Source of the DNA: Streptomyces malachitofuscus
Lineage (GTDB): Bacteria; Actinomycetota; Actinomycetes; Streptomycetales; Streptomycetaceae
NCBI RefSeq assembly: GCF_014650055.1
Contig: NZ_BMUF01000024.1
Coordinates: forward strand, 1-45,930
DNA: 45,930 nt
Direction of reading: 5' to 3'
Shown: positions 27,953-35,268 of the stretch, piece by piece
Position numbering within the stretch: position 1 is the first letter of the stretch
Layout: each line of letters begins with the position of its first letter
The notes under the pieces: model-generated
The model's input: the letters and a program-made list of their open reading frames with translations, nothing else
What the model was told of the DNA's origin: nothing
Database searches by the model: none
Program-made: the position numbers and the translations under genes

Positions 27953-28441
27953 GACCCCCCCAGGGTGACTCCGTTGGTGGGAGCACTGTAGGGGGCGGCA
28001 CTGACAGGGGTTGGGTCGGCGGGCGTGCACCACGGACTTATGGCCCCTGACCTGGAGGTCGGTCGGGGGCCATTCTCGTCTCCGTGTGCCGTGACTGCCC
28101 GGTCGCCCCGCGGTTCCCGCTCGATCGGGCACGGCTGGGGCACGGCCACCTTCTGATCTGTAGCTCTATGTGGGACGGCTGACAGATGACGGTAGAGGCG
28201 TGGAAGGGGCCAGGCCGGGCTGTGAGTACGTCGACGGTTACTGCGGTTGCGGTATCTCGCTGCTGTACTTCGACATCGAAGCGACGTAGGTCACCGCCGC
28301 CCGCTCGGGACGACTCGTCAGGACCTAGCCGCTGTCACTGGCTCGTACTACCGTTCGACCATGACTTTTACACTCTTCAAGACCCGGAGTCCGCCGGTGA
28401 TCTACGCTGTAGCCCCGACGTCGGGGGAAGGACGCTGCCGC
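27953..28441. other. 489-bp cargo intergenic region between divergent restriction gene and DUF4365 gene
   Basis: It should hold divergent promoters; none is obvious. It contains the hairpin at 28040-28073 listed separately. A 39-codon frame at 28170-28289 (GTG start, ending GCGISLLYFDIEAT) is Cys- and aromatic-rich at its C-terminus and could be a small gene or a remnant, but support is too thin to call it a gene. Confidence 0.5.
28040..28073. terminator. hairpin, terminator-like
   Basis: ATGGCCCCTGACC (28040-28052) pairs with GGTCGGGGGCCAT (28061-28073 when read around 28058), one G-U on the plus strand, loop TGGAGGTC-sized, followed by TCTCGTCT. It lies in a gap between divergent genes, so what it terminates is unclear; it may be left from an earlier cargo arrangement. 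Confidence 0.5.
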
Positions 28442-29023
28442 GTGGTGAAGGCAACGGAGCCTGCGGACGGTAGGAAGCCGCGCACCAGCCACATCGATGC
28501 CGTAGACATGCGCTACGTCACCCAGATGATGGAGCAGTTACAGCAGGGCTACATCAAGTCGGTGGCGGCTACCGCTGGCCTCGTCGCAGAAATCGTGTCC
28601 GTCGACGTCTACGGGTACGACCTCCGCCTGATCCGCCCTCCCCGTCACTCGATGGAAGAAGAGTCTGCGCTGATTGCGCAACTCAAGTGCACAACGCAGA
28701 TCGTGCCCGATCAGTCTCGGGACTACTTCAGTTACCAGTTCACCAAACGCCAGTACTTCGATCACCTCGCGAAGCCGCGGAAGTACCCCAAGGCAATCCT
28801 GATCGTTATGACAGCACCACCCCGACAGGCGGAGTGGACCGAGGTCACGCACGACGGCCTTTGGACTAGACGATCTTGCTTCTGGGTATCTTTGGAGAAC
28901 AAGCAGGTCGATCCGTCGGTGCAGAAGCCCACGGTGCATATCCCGACCAAGAACAGGGTGGACGCGCAATCATTATCTGAGATCCTGGACAAGGTTGACA
29001 GGGGTGAATCGCTAAATGACTGA
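28442..29023 (+). CDS. DUF4365-domain protein, first gene of a low-GC cargo pair
   Basis: About 193 aa from GTG 28442, chosen because GGAAGGA lies 9 nt upstream; ATG 28361 (no ribosome site) and TTG 28247 are longer options. The core matches DUF4365: QLQQGYIKSVAATAGLVAEI, a buried acidic strand DVYGYDLRLI, IAQLKCTTQI (the Q-x-K of the family), FTKRQYFDHLAK, and PKAILIVMTAPPRQAEW. DUF4365 has a restriction-endonuclease-like fold (D...QxK), often near defence genes, so a nuclease is a reasonable inference but unproven. Base composition and codon third positions are visibly less GC-biased than the transfer genes, suggesting separate acquisition. Its stop overlaps the next start by 8 bp, indicating coupled translation. 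Confidence 0.75.
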   Translation: MVKATEPADGRKPRTSHIDAVDMRYVTQMMEQLQQGYIKSVAATAGLVAEIVSVDVYGYDLRLIRPPRHSMEEESALIAQLKCTTQIVPDQSRDYFSYQFTKRQYFDHLAKPRKYPKAILIVMTAPPRQAEWTEVTHDGLWTRRSCFWVSLENKQVDPSVQKPTVHIPTKNRVDAQSLSEILDKVDRGESLND

Positions 29024-30275
29024 CACGTCGAGCGTAACGCTCCCTGCGCGGGTCGATCCGGGGAAATTGAGCACACTCCTAGAAGAGGCCGGCTGGCAAC
29101 GCGTTGGAGGCAGGAGAGGGATCTACTCGCGCTATTCGCCACCAGAACTGACAGGCGATTGGCTGAATTCTACTCTAATGCTTCCACTTGACGAGGAAGC
29201 GCCAGAATTCCTCGACGCGATGAAATCCGCACTCCTGCAACTGTCCCAGGATCGCGAATTCTGGATCCGCTCGCTCTACCCCCGCTTGATTGTCGACGCT
29301 TCCGATGAGTTCAAATTCCGGAAGGAATCATCGGCCCCTAGCGGTTTCATCGCATGGAAGAGCGGCGAGCGACTCGTAGAGTCTGCACGCAGAACCCTGA
29401 TTGCTGGCGCCAAGTCGTATATGGGCCCTGGCCGGCACTTCGTGAATAAGCATGGCCGCTTCGCTCATCGATACCTTGATCAAGTGCTCATGGGGCAGTC
29501 GGCTCCAGGTAGCTACATCATCACCGCCTACGCTCCCCCAAACGCAGGCGTACCAATCTCCGCCTCGGCCGACACCCCAGCGTTCGCACTCCCTGAAATG
29601 GGCCTTGCAAGCGTGAGAGACGTCAGCCAGGCCGTCATCAGGGCGGTGCAAGCGACGGCAGAGGCGCTGGAACACTATCGCTCTACCGGATCCCTTTCTG
29701 GCTTTGAAGCAGGAGTCACTCAGGGCATTTCGTACGAGATGACAAATGCCATCCTCGGCATCGCGGAAAACTCTGATGGAGCGGATATAAGCGTTGAGTG
29801 GGATCCGGTTGAACCTCCACCGGTTGAGCTTGACTCACACTTCGAGTTTCGCGGTTCTGACGTTGACCCCCTGAATAAGGCAGCTACCAGGCTAGCTGCC
29901 GATACGAGATCTCAAGTATCAACCCTGACAGGGAGGGTTCACCTCCTCGCCAAGAAGCAAGCCGGAAGCCCCGGCGTTTTCGGTATTGAGTCATTGACTC
30001 CTGGCCGAGCTAAAAAGGTCCGTGTCAGACTGTCGGACGAGGATGAATATCACGAGGCAGTTAGAGCGCATGAGGAGGATCTAGCGCTCCAGGTCAGCGG
30101 CAGGCTGGAGAAGGAAGGCAACCTAAGCTGGCTCTATGACGCAACAGTTGTGCGGACACTGGGCCCTATCTCGGATTACGTCCGTCCTTCCCAAGCAACG
30201 ATGAGAGGTCAGATTCCTCTCTTCTCGCAACAAAGGGAAGCGACGCCGTCCGAGTCACCTTCCGATGCGTCGTGA
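29016..30275 (+). CDS. unrecognised 419-aa protein, partner of the DUF4365 gene
   Basis: Complete gene, start ATG 29016 inside the end of the DUF4365 gene. I do not recognise a characterised family. Visible features: an N-terminal alpha-beta region (KLSTLLEEAGWQRVGGRRGIYSRYSPP); a basic conserved-looking centre (FRKESSAPSGFIAWKSGERLVESARRTL, then GRFAHRYLDQVLMGQSAPGSYIITAYAP); helices at about residues 205-260; and a C-terminal beta-rich region (LTGRVHLLAKKQAG, KKVRVRLSDEDEYHEAVRAHEEDLALQV, GRLEKEGNLSWLYDA) that could be an OB- or SH3-like barrel. No signal peptide or membrane helix. GC content is clearly lower than neighbours. Overlap with the DUF4365 gene implies the two products act together, plausibly in defence; function unknown. 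Confidence 0.75.
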   Translation: MTDTSSVTLPARVDPGKLSTLLEEAGWQRVGGRRGIYSRYSPPELTGDWLNSTLMLPLDEEAPEFLDAMKSALLQLSQDREFWIRSLYPRLIVDASDEFKFRKESSAPSGFIAWKSGERLVESARRTLIAGAKSYMGPGRHFVNKHGRFAHRYLDQVLMGQSAPGSYIITAYAPPNAGVPISASADTPAFALPEMGLASVRDVSQAVIRAVQATAEALEHYRSTGSLSGFEAGVTQGISYEMTNAILGIAENSDGADISVEWDPVEPPPVELDSHFEFRGSDVDPLNKAATRLAADTRSQVSTLTGRVHLLAKKQAGSPGVFGIESLTPGRAKKVRVRLSDEDEYHEAVRAHEEDLALQVSGRLEKEGNLSWLYDATVVRTLGPISDYVRPSQATMRGQIPLFSQQREATPSESPSDAS

Positions 30276-30750
30276 CAGCCTGCACTCGCGCTTAGTCCTC
30301 AACCAGCAGCCTCCCCAGCTCCCATCCCGTCCGCCGTCGACCCACACACCGTGGAGCGGGCGTGGTTCCTGGCGTCCAGGTGGAGCGCGCCACTGTACGA
30401 ACGACCTGGACGCCAGGGGCCGCGTCTGCTCGGCTCTGCCTGGGTCGACGGTGGACGGGATGGGAGCCCACCACGCACGCCACCTACGGGCCCGCGGTCG
30501 GCGACGGTGCCCCCTCCATCCCGGTGCCGGCCGATCCCCTGCCGGAGGCATCGTCGTTGACCGTGCGCCGCTCTATGCGGTGCTCACCTCATGGCCTTCG
30601 GCCCTATCCACGTGTGGGCGCGCGTCGGCGCAGCGCGGGCGGAGCGGGCCGAAGGCAGGAGCGGCGCCCGGAGCGGAGCCGGGAAGCGCGCCCGGCGGAG
30701 CGGAGCGCAGCCGGGGCTTGATGAGGTAGAGAAATCTGTAACAAGATCGG
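30276..30750. other. 475-bp intergenic region holding structured sequence and GGAGCG-rich repeats
   Basis: It separates the cargo pair from the XRE regulator (convergent). The 150-nt extended hairpin at 30318-30467 is listed separately. A second hairpin, GCCTTCGGCCC (30594-30604) with GGGCCGAAGGC (30646-30656), lies nearer the XRE gene. Between 30640 and 30720 the motif GGAGCGGAGC and variants recur. No protein-like open frame is seen. Confidence 0.6.
30318..30467 (+). ncRNA. candidate structured RNA: 150-nt extended hairpin with strand-specific G-U pairs
   Basis: Outer stem: 30318-30344 pairs with 30441-30467, 27 consecutive pairs. A 9x9-nt internal loop follows. Inner stem: 30354-30381 pairs with 30404-30431, 28 consecutive pairs, closing a 22-nt apical loop. 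Of 55 pairs, 49 are Watson-Crick and 6 are G-U if the plus strand is transcribed; on the minus strand the same six positions would be A-C mismatches. That asymmetry suggests a plus-strand RNA structure under selection. It begins 43 nt after the stop of the 419-aa gene, on the same strand, so it may be its 3' UTR, an elaborate terminator, or an RNA component of the module. No poly-T run follows and no reverse transcriptase is nearby. Confidence 0.5.
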
Positions 30751-31986
30751 CTAGCCAACCGCGCTCCGCTCGGCCAATCCGCGCAGGGATTCAGGAACAC
30801 GAGGTTCGGAGAGCTGGACCAAATCGCGAATGACCCCGCGGGCCAAGTGGTGATCGTGGATCTGCTCCGGCGCCAAAGCCTCAGACTCCAAGAGTGCGGC
30901 TGTGGCCTCGCCGACGTGTCGCCGCTGCGCGTGTGCTCGCGCCACGTCAAGAAGGAAACGTGACTGCCGCTCCGGTGAGAGACCTGATGCGTCAACCCGC
31001 TGGGCCACTTCCAGGGCAAGCCCCGCGTCTCCCAACTCGACTGCCGTGCTCACCGCGTGGATCTCGACGTTCGTCGGACCGAACTCGGTGTCGAAGTCGT
31101 TGCGGTCCTCCCCCAGGCGCGCCGCGATCCCGCGCGCCCGGTTGATGTGTTCGTGCGTCGCTCCCCGGTTGCCCTCCCTCGCGTTGATCACCGAGAGAAC
31201 GAGGTTCATGGCCCCCAACAGGGACAGCTCTTCCGGTGGGCACGCGGGAGTTTCCGCCCTGGGCTCCATGACTGCCACGGCCGACTTCGCCGCCTGCTCG
31301 GCCTGTTCCATGTGCTGCTGCCGCATGAACGCGTGCGCCATGCGGAACAGGCTCGCGACAACCTCCAACGGTTGTCCTGCAAGCTCGGCGGCCTGTAGCG
31401 CCCGGTCGGCCGCGACCCATGCCGCGTCGGCTTGGTCCTGCCGGGTGAAGCTCGCTGCTGCCACCTGGTAGGCCTTGGCTCGGAGGGCGTGAAGTTCCGT
31501 GCGATCGCTCGCCGGCGCGTGGCGTACCGCTGCCTCGATGCTCGGCAGCAACTGGGCAAGGTGCTCACTCAGTGCCGCGTAGCTCGAAGCGTGCGCGAGG
31601 GTCCAAGCCTCCTCCACGCGCTGACGGAAGTCGGTAAGGGAGGGAACCGGTTCGCCCGACGACTCCTCGAACAAGCTGCCCAAGGCTGGATGTCCTGTGA
31701 GGGCGACGCGCAGCCCTTCAAGGTCGTTGCTCTTCTCGAGCTCTTCGGGCTGTGTCGGCTCGGCCGGCGCGGCATCCGGCCGCACGTCGCGCACGGACAC
31801 GTTGAGTGCGTCGGCGAGAGCTTGAAGGATCGACAGCCTTTCAACGGGCTGGACGCCTCTCTCTACCTGCGAAACCCAGCTTTCCGAGCGCCCCATAGCG
31901 GCGGCAAGGTCGCTTTGCGACATGCCTGCACCACGACGAAGCTCCTTGATCCGCTGACCGAGTGTCTTGGTGTCGGTGCCTGTCAT
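30751..31986 (-). CDS. XRE-family transcriptional regulator with TPR-like sensor region
   Basis: A 411-aa protein. An N-terminal HTH_3 domain at about residues 9-65 (LGQRIKELRRGAGMSQSDLA, then GRSESWVSQVERG) is followed by about 330 residues of helical, TPR-like repeats (AKAYQVAAASFTRQDQADAAW, AHAFMRQQHMEQAEQAAKSAV). Such long XRE-TPR regulators are common in Streptomyces mobile elements and often respond to peptides or partner proteins. Start ATG 31986 overlaps the preceding monooxygenase-fold gene by 4 bp. It lies where pSAM2 carries its KorSA-type control, so it probably governs the divergent transfer promoter, whose inverted repeat is a likely operator. This role is inference from position. 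Confidence 0.88.
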   Translation of the reverse strand: MTGTDTKTLGQRIKELRRGAGMSQSDLAAAMGRSESWVSQVERGVQPVERLSILQALADALNVSVRDVRPDAAPAEPTQPEELEKSNDLEGLRVALTGHPALGSLFEESSGEPVPSLTDFRQRVEEAWTLAHASSYAALSEHLAQLLPSIEAAVRHAPASDRTELHALRAKAYQVAAASFTRQDQADAAWVAADRALQAAELAGQPLEVVASLFRMAHAFMRQQHMEQAEQAAKSAVAVMEPRAETPACPPEELSLLGAMNLVLSVINAREGNRGATHEHINRARGIAARLGEDRNDFDTEFGPTNVEIHAVSTAVELGDAGLALEVAQRVDASGLSPERQSRFLLDVARAHAQRRHVGEATAALLESEALAPEQIHDHHLARGVIRDLVQLSEPRVPESLRGLAERSAVG

Positions 31987-32303
31987 GCCTCTGCCCCGGT
32001 CGGGTACTTGCCGGCGTACGGCTGAAGCCGGTCGACCTCGGTCTTCTCGACGAACTTCGCGCGCTCCGCAAGGAAGTGGCGCGTGTGGGGCTGACGCTCG
32101 TGCGCCTCGAACGCCTCGCGGTCGGCGTACAGCTCAAAGAAGATCCGCTCATTGGGTGCGCCCTCGACCTCGTGACAGGCGTACACGAGTGTGCCGGGCT
32201 CGTGAGCCTGTATGCCCGCTGCGGTCTCCCGGATCAGCGCGTCGAACGCCTCGCCTGCACCCTCGCGAAGAGTGAAGCGCACAAAAAGCCCATAGTTGGC
32301 CAT
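31983..32303 (-). CDS. antibiotic biosynthesis monooxygenase (ABM)-fold protein
   Basis: A 106-aa dimeric alpha-beta barrel protein of the ABM / quinol monooxygenase-like family: NYGLFVRFTLREGAGEAFDALI, then GTLVYACHEVEGAPNERIFFELYADREAFEAHERQPHTRHFL. These small proteins oxidise or bind quinones, or act only as ligand binders. ATG 32303 is preferred because AGAAGGAGGAG stands directly upstream. Its stop overlaps the XRE start (ATGA), so the two are co-translated, and it could sense a small molecule for the regulator. The catalytic role is not testable by eye. Confidence 0.85.
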   Translation of the reverse strand: MANYGLFVRFTLREGAGEAFDALIRETAAGIQAHEPGTLVYACHEVEGAPNERIFFELYADREAFEAHERQPHTRHFLAERAKFVEKTEVDRLQPYAGKYPTGAEA

Positions 32304-32330
32304 CTCTCCTCCTTCTCGTCGCATTCAGTC

Positions 32331-32399
32331 TCGCAGAGGCAGACTTCTACTGCTAGTCGCAGCTTTTCTGTTGACTCGCAGTTTTTCTGCGAGTAACTT
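32331..32399 (+). promoter_or_regulatory. transfer-operon promoter with embedded operator
   Basis: TTGACT (32371-32376), a 17-bp spacer and TAACTT (32394-32399) form a near-consensus vegetative promoter pointing into the transfer genes. The spacer is occupied by an inverted repeat ACTCGCAG-TTTTT-CTGCGAGT (32374-32394). TCGCAG recurs in direct orientation at 32331, 32357 and 32376, and the stretch GTCGCAGCTTTTCTG (32356-32370) is repeated as CTCGCAGTTTTTCTG (32375-32389). This is the layout of a repressor-blocked promoter, most likely bound by the adjacent XRE protein. Confidence 0.65.
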
Positions 32400-32422
32400 C
32401 GGTGGTGTCAGAAACCAAAGGC

Positions 32423-32468
32423 GCCCCGGGCTACGTGCGTCCGCCAAGATCACAACGCAGCCCGGGGC
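32423..32468 (+). promoter_or_regulatory. leader hairpin before the transfer operon
   Basis: GCCCCGGGCT (32423-32432) pairs exactly with AGCCCGGGGC (32459-32468) across a 26-nt loop, between the promoter and the first start codon (25 nt before it). It could attenuate transcription or shield the leader; no poly-T follows. Confidence 0.45.
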
Positions 32469-32493
32469 TGATCCCTCAAGGGGAGGCTCCATA

Positions 32494-32823
32494 ATGCCGT
32501 CCTTCAAGATTGACACTTCGTCCGCCGTGGTATTCGTGGCGACCGCGCCGGTGCCGAAGCTCGCCAACGCCAAGACCGGTGAGCGTGCGATGGACCGGGA
32601 GACCGGCGCGGCGCTGTCGACCGTGGGCCTGCTGGTCTCGGACGAGGGTGAGGGCAATCTCTACCAGGTGACCATCCCGGAGACGGGCTACCCGGAGGGT
32701 CTCCAGCCGGGCATGCCGGTCAAGGTCATCGGCCTGAGGGCCCGTGACTGGGAGAACGAGTTCAACGGCCAGAAGCGGCACGGGATCTCGTTCCGCGCGG
32801 TCGCGATCACCCAGGCGGCCTGA
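32494..32823 (+). CDS. SCO3933-type element regulatory protein
   Basis: A 109-aa protein starting MPSFKIDTSSAVVFVATAPV, recognisable as the small family annotated SCO3933-type regulatory protein that always precedes the FtsK-like transfer gene in Streptomyces AICEs. It is mostly beta-strand (VGLLVSDEGEGNLYQVTIPE, MPVKVIGLRARDWE, GISFRAVAI) and could be an OB-like single-strand or translocase accessory protein; the biochemical role is unproven. Start ATG 32494 with AGGGGAGG upstream; the open frame runs back into the promoter and is not used. Stop and next start are 2 bp apart. Confidence 0.78.
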   Translation: MPSFKIDTSSAVVFVATAPVPKLANAKTGERAMDRETGAALSTVGLLVSDEGEGNLYQVTIPETGYPEGLQPGMPVKVIGLRARDWENEFNGQKRHGISFRAVAITQAA

Positions 32824-32825
32824 CC

Positions 32826-34160
32826 ATGGCTGACCTGACGATGTGGCTGGAGGCCACGGGCGCGTTAGCCGGCGCCGGTGGTCTCGGTTACGCGAAGGTG
32901 CGCGCGCCGCGCGTGTACTGGTCGCTGGTGGGTCTGCCGCTGACGTGGGGCCGGTTCACCTTCTCCTACCGGTCCACGATGGACGTGTGCGGCCTGACGG
33001 TGCAGCCGACCGGCCTGCGGGCCTTCATGACCCGCAACCTCGCCCGCCGTGAGGTTCGGCCCGTTCCGCCGAAGGTCCGCCGGGCCCGCCCCGTCTCGAC
33101 CGGGCTGCGCGTCACGCTGCGTCTGCCGGCCGGTCTGGAGCCCGCGGACGTGGCCGCGTCCTCCGAGCGGCTGCGCCACGCCTTCGGCGTGCAGTCGGTC
33201 ACCGTGGCGGAGACCAAGCCTGGGTATGTCGAGCTGCGGATGACGGGCTACGACGTGCTGCGCCAAGTCCGTCTGCCGCGTAAGGCGCAGCCTCGTGACC
33301 TGGTGGTTCCGGTGGCGTTGCGGGAGGACGGCACGGTCTTCGAGCGGGACTACCGCAAAGTGCCGATGGCGCTGACCCTGGGCGCGAACTCCTCCGGCAA
33401 GTCGATGTATCAGCGCAACCTGGTCAAAGGCCTGGCGAAGCTGCCGGTCGGGTTGATCGGCATCGACTGCAAGCGCGGTGTCGAGCACAGCCGCTACGTC
33501 CCCCGGTTGTCGGCGCTGGCCACCGATGCGGACATGGCCGGCCGCCTGATTGACGCGCTGGTGCTGGAGATGGGCGAACGCTTCGATCTCCTCGCCCTCT
33601 ACGGCGTCTCGGACATCTGGGACCTGCCCGAAAAGCTGCGGCCGGTGCCGCTGGTCGTCCTGATCGACGAGGTGGCGGAACTGTTCTTCGTCACCTCCAA
33701 GAAGGATGAGGCGGCGCGGGACCGGACCGTCATGCAACTGGTCCGGCTGGGTCAGATGGCCCGCGCGGTCGGCATCTACCTGGAGGTGTGCGGGCAGCGC
33801 TTCGGCTCGGACCTCGGCAGGGGCGCCACCGCGCTGCGGGCCCAGCTCACCGGCCGTGTGGTCCACCGCGTCAACGACAAGGCCACCGCCGAAATGGGCC
33901 TGGGCGACATCGCCCCGGAGGCGGTCACGGCAGCGACCTCGATCCGGGTCGACCGTCCCGGCATCGCGGTGGCCGGCGACACCTCCGGTGGCTGGTCCCG
34001 CATCCGCACCCCGGAGACCACTCCGGCGGAAGCGGCGGACATCTGCCGAGAGTTCGCGCACCTCACGCCCGAGTTGCCGTTCCTGGCCCCGTTCCGGCCT
34101 CACACCCGGACGATGCCGCCGATGCCCACTGTGCCGCCGCTGGTGAGCCCGCAGCCCTGA
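32826..34160 (+). CDS. traSA: TraSA-type FtsK/SpoIIIE DNA translocase
   Basis: A 444-aa hexameric DNA pump that by itself transfers double-stranded element DNA between mycelia. An N-terminal hydrophobic stretch (about residues 9-45) gives weak membrane association. The FtsK domain has Walker A GANSSGKS at 186-193 and Walker B PLVVLIDEVAEL with D281-E282, followed by RLGQMARAVGIYLEVCGQRFGSDL and an arginine-containing sensor region (LRAQLTGRVVHRVNDK). The C-terminus is Pro-rich and short. It is the second gene of the transfer operon. Conjugation by this class needs no relaxase or mating-pair apparatus, consistent with none being present. Confidence 0.93.
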   Translation: MADLTMWLEATGALAGAGGLGYAKVRAPRVYWSLVGLPLTWGRFTFSYRSTMDVCGLTVQPTGLRAFMTRNLARREVRPVPPKVRRARPVSTGLRVTLRLPAGLEPADVAASSERLRHAFGVQSVTVAETKPGYVELRMTGYDVLRQVRLPRKAQPRDLVVPVALREDGTVFERDYRKVPMALTLGANSSGKSMYQRNLVKGLAKLPVGLIGIDCKRGVEHSRYVPRLSALATDADMAGRLIDALVLEMGERFDLLALYGVSDIWDLPEKLRPVPLVVLIDEVAELFFVTSKKDEAARDRTVMQLVRLGQMARAVGIYLEVCGQRFGSDLGRGATALRAQLTGRVVHRVNDKATAEMGLGDIAPEAVTAATSIRVDRPGIAVAGDTSGGWSRIRTPETTPAEAADICREFAHLTPELPFLAPFRPHTRTMPPMPTVPPLVSPQP

Positions 34161-34181
34161 CCCGGAAAGGGGGGAACGCTC

Positions 34182-34352
34182 ATGGCTCCGCGCAAGGCTG
34201 CCAAGCCCAAGACCAAGCCGTGTCCGTCCTGCAACGGCTCGGGTGAGGTCTCCCGCCCCGTCCGCGTCGGACGCAAACGCAGGACCGTCGGCCAGCAAAC
34301 CGGCATGTGCCTGGGCTGCTTCGGCGCCGGCGAGATCCCTGCCACCGACTGA
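34182..34352 (+). CDS. small zinc-ribbon protein (CxxC pair)
   Basis: A 56-aa gene too short for many gene finders: ATG 34182, preceded by AAAGGGGGG, ending TGA 34350-34352. The sequence has a basic N-terminus (MAPRKAAKPKTK), then CPSCNGSGEV, a basic linker and CLGCFGAGEI. Two CxxCxGxG-type knuckles resemble half of a DnaJ zinc domain and could coordinate one zinc ion. It lies between the translocase and the Spd genes. Function unknown; nucleic-acid or protein binding is plausible. Confidence 0.75.
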   Translation: MAPRKAAKPKTKPCPSCNGSGEVSRPVRVGRKRRTVGQQTGMCLGCFGAGEIPATD

Positions 34353-34419
34353 ACCCGCCGGGGCGGCGGCCGGACACCCGCACCCCGCCCCGGCTCAACC
34401 CCGCGAACGGAGTGAAGAC

Positions 34420-35055
34420 GTGTTCCGCTCGATCCGCATCGACGCCGTACTCATCCAAGCCGTGATCGCCGGTGCCCTGTCCTTCGCCCACCTGCACGAC
34501 CTCGCCGAAGCAGCCGGACAGACCGGCTGGAAAGCCTGGGCGTATCCCGTCTCGGTCGACCTGCTGCTTGTTGCCGTCTGGCGCCGACTGCGTACCGAAC
34601 GCTCCAAGCTGGCCTGGTTCTGGTTCCTGGTCGCCCTGGTCGCTTCCCTCGGCGCGAACGTCGCCACCGCCGGGCTCCTCGACCTCGACCACGTTCCGGC
34701 CTGGCTGCGCATTCTCGTCGCCGGCTGGCCCGCGCTGGCCTTCCTCGGCGGGACCCTGCTCGCGCACACCCCGCCCGAACGCACACCGGACGCGGCTCCC
34801 GCTCCCGCTCCTGTGCCGGTCGTCGACCGCCCCGAGGTGCCCGAACCGGCCTCGGAGATCACCGCACCGGAGCCTGCTCCGGCACTGCCGCAAGCACCGG
34901 CCACCGCCGTGCCGCCCGCGCTGGTCGACCACGCACGCAAAGTCGCCACTGAGCACCGCACTCGCACCGGGTCCGACATCGACACCGCCACCCTGCGCGC
35001 TCGCCTCGGCATCCCGGAAGACCTCGCCGGCGCGATCGTCGCCCAACTCGCCTGA
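34420..35055 (+). CDS. SpdB-like membrane protein (DUF2637)
   Basis: A 211-aa spread protein. Four hydrophobic segments occur in the first ~120 residues (AVLIQAVIAGALSFAHLHDL; VSVDLLLVAVW; WFWFLVALVASLGANVATAG; ILVAGWPALAFLGGTLL). A Pro/Ala-rich linker and a small helical C-terminal domain follow (HARKVATEHRTRTGSDIDTATLRARLGI), probably winged-helix-like and DNA-binding. Spd proteins help distribute transferred DNA within the recipient mycelium. Start GTG 34420 follows GGAG; the open frame further upstream overlaps the zinc-ribbon gene in another frame and is not protein-like. Confidence 0.83.
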   Translation: MFRSIRIDAVLIQAVIAGALSFAHLHDLAEAAGQTGWKAWAYPVSVDLLLVAVWRRLRTERSKLAWFWFLVALVASLGANVATAGLLDLDHVPAWLRILVAGWPALAFLGGTLLAHTPPERTPDAAPAPAPVPVVDRPEVPEPASEITAPEPAPALPQAPATAVPPALVDHARKVATEHRTRTGSDIDTATLRARLGIPEDLAGAIVAQLA

Positions 35056-35071
35056 AAGGAGGTGACCCCGC

Positions 35072-35254
35072 GTGCGCCCGAATCGCTTCTACGACGTGAT
35101 CCGGATTGGCCCCGTGAGGGTCGGCACGTTCAACAACGGCCGTGGCCAGACCCGACACACCGCCGCCTGCGCCGCCCCGAACTGCGGCTTCTCCACCGAG
35201 CACCGTGACCGCTCGGCCGCCGAACTCGCCGCCCGCACCCACCGCTGCACCTGA
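35072..35254 (+). CDS. small mobile-element transfer protein
   Basis: A 60-aa protein. GTG 35072 sits behind a perfect AAAGGAGGTGA. It starts NRFYDVIRIGPVRVGTFNNG and has CAAPNCGF followed by a His/Cys end (ARTHRCT), suggesting a single small zinc knuckle. Members of this family are annotated as mobile element transfer proteins and sit between spdB- and spdD-like genes in AICEs. No reaction is known. It is translationally linked with its neighbours (gaps of 14-16 bp). Confidence 0.8.
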   Translation: MRPNRFYDVIRIGPVRVGTFNNGRGQTRHTAACAAPNCGFSTEHRDRSAAELAARTHRCT

Positions 35255-35268
35255 AAGGAGGCCACGCC

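Noticed and set aside
28186..28473. 95-codon open frame upstream of the DUF4365 gene
   Set aside because: No protein-like pattern; Ser/Arg/Pro-rich and overlapping the better supported DUF4365 start.
30318..30467. Retron-type msr-msd interpretation of the long hairpin
   Set aside because: No reverse transcriptase is encoded nearby; kept as a generic structured RNA instead.
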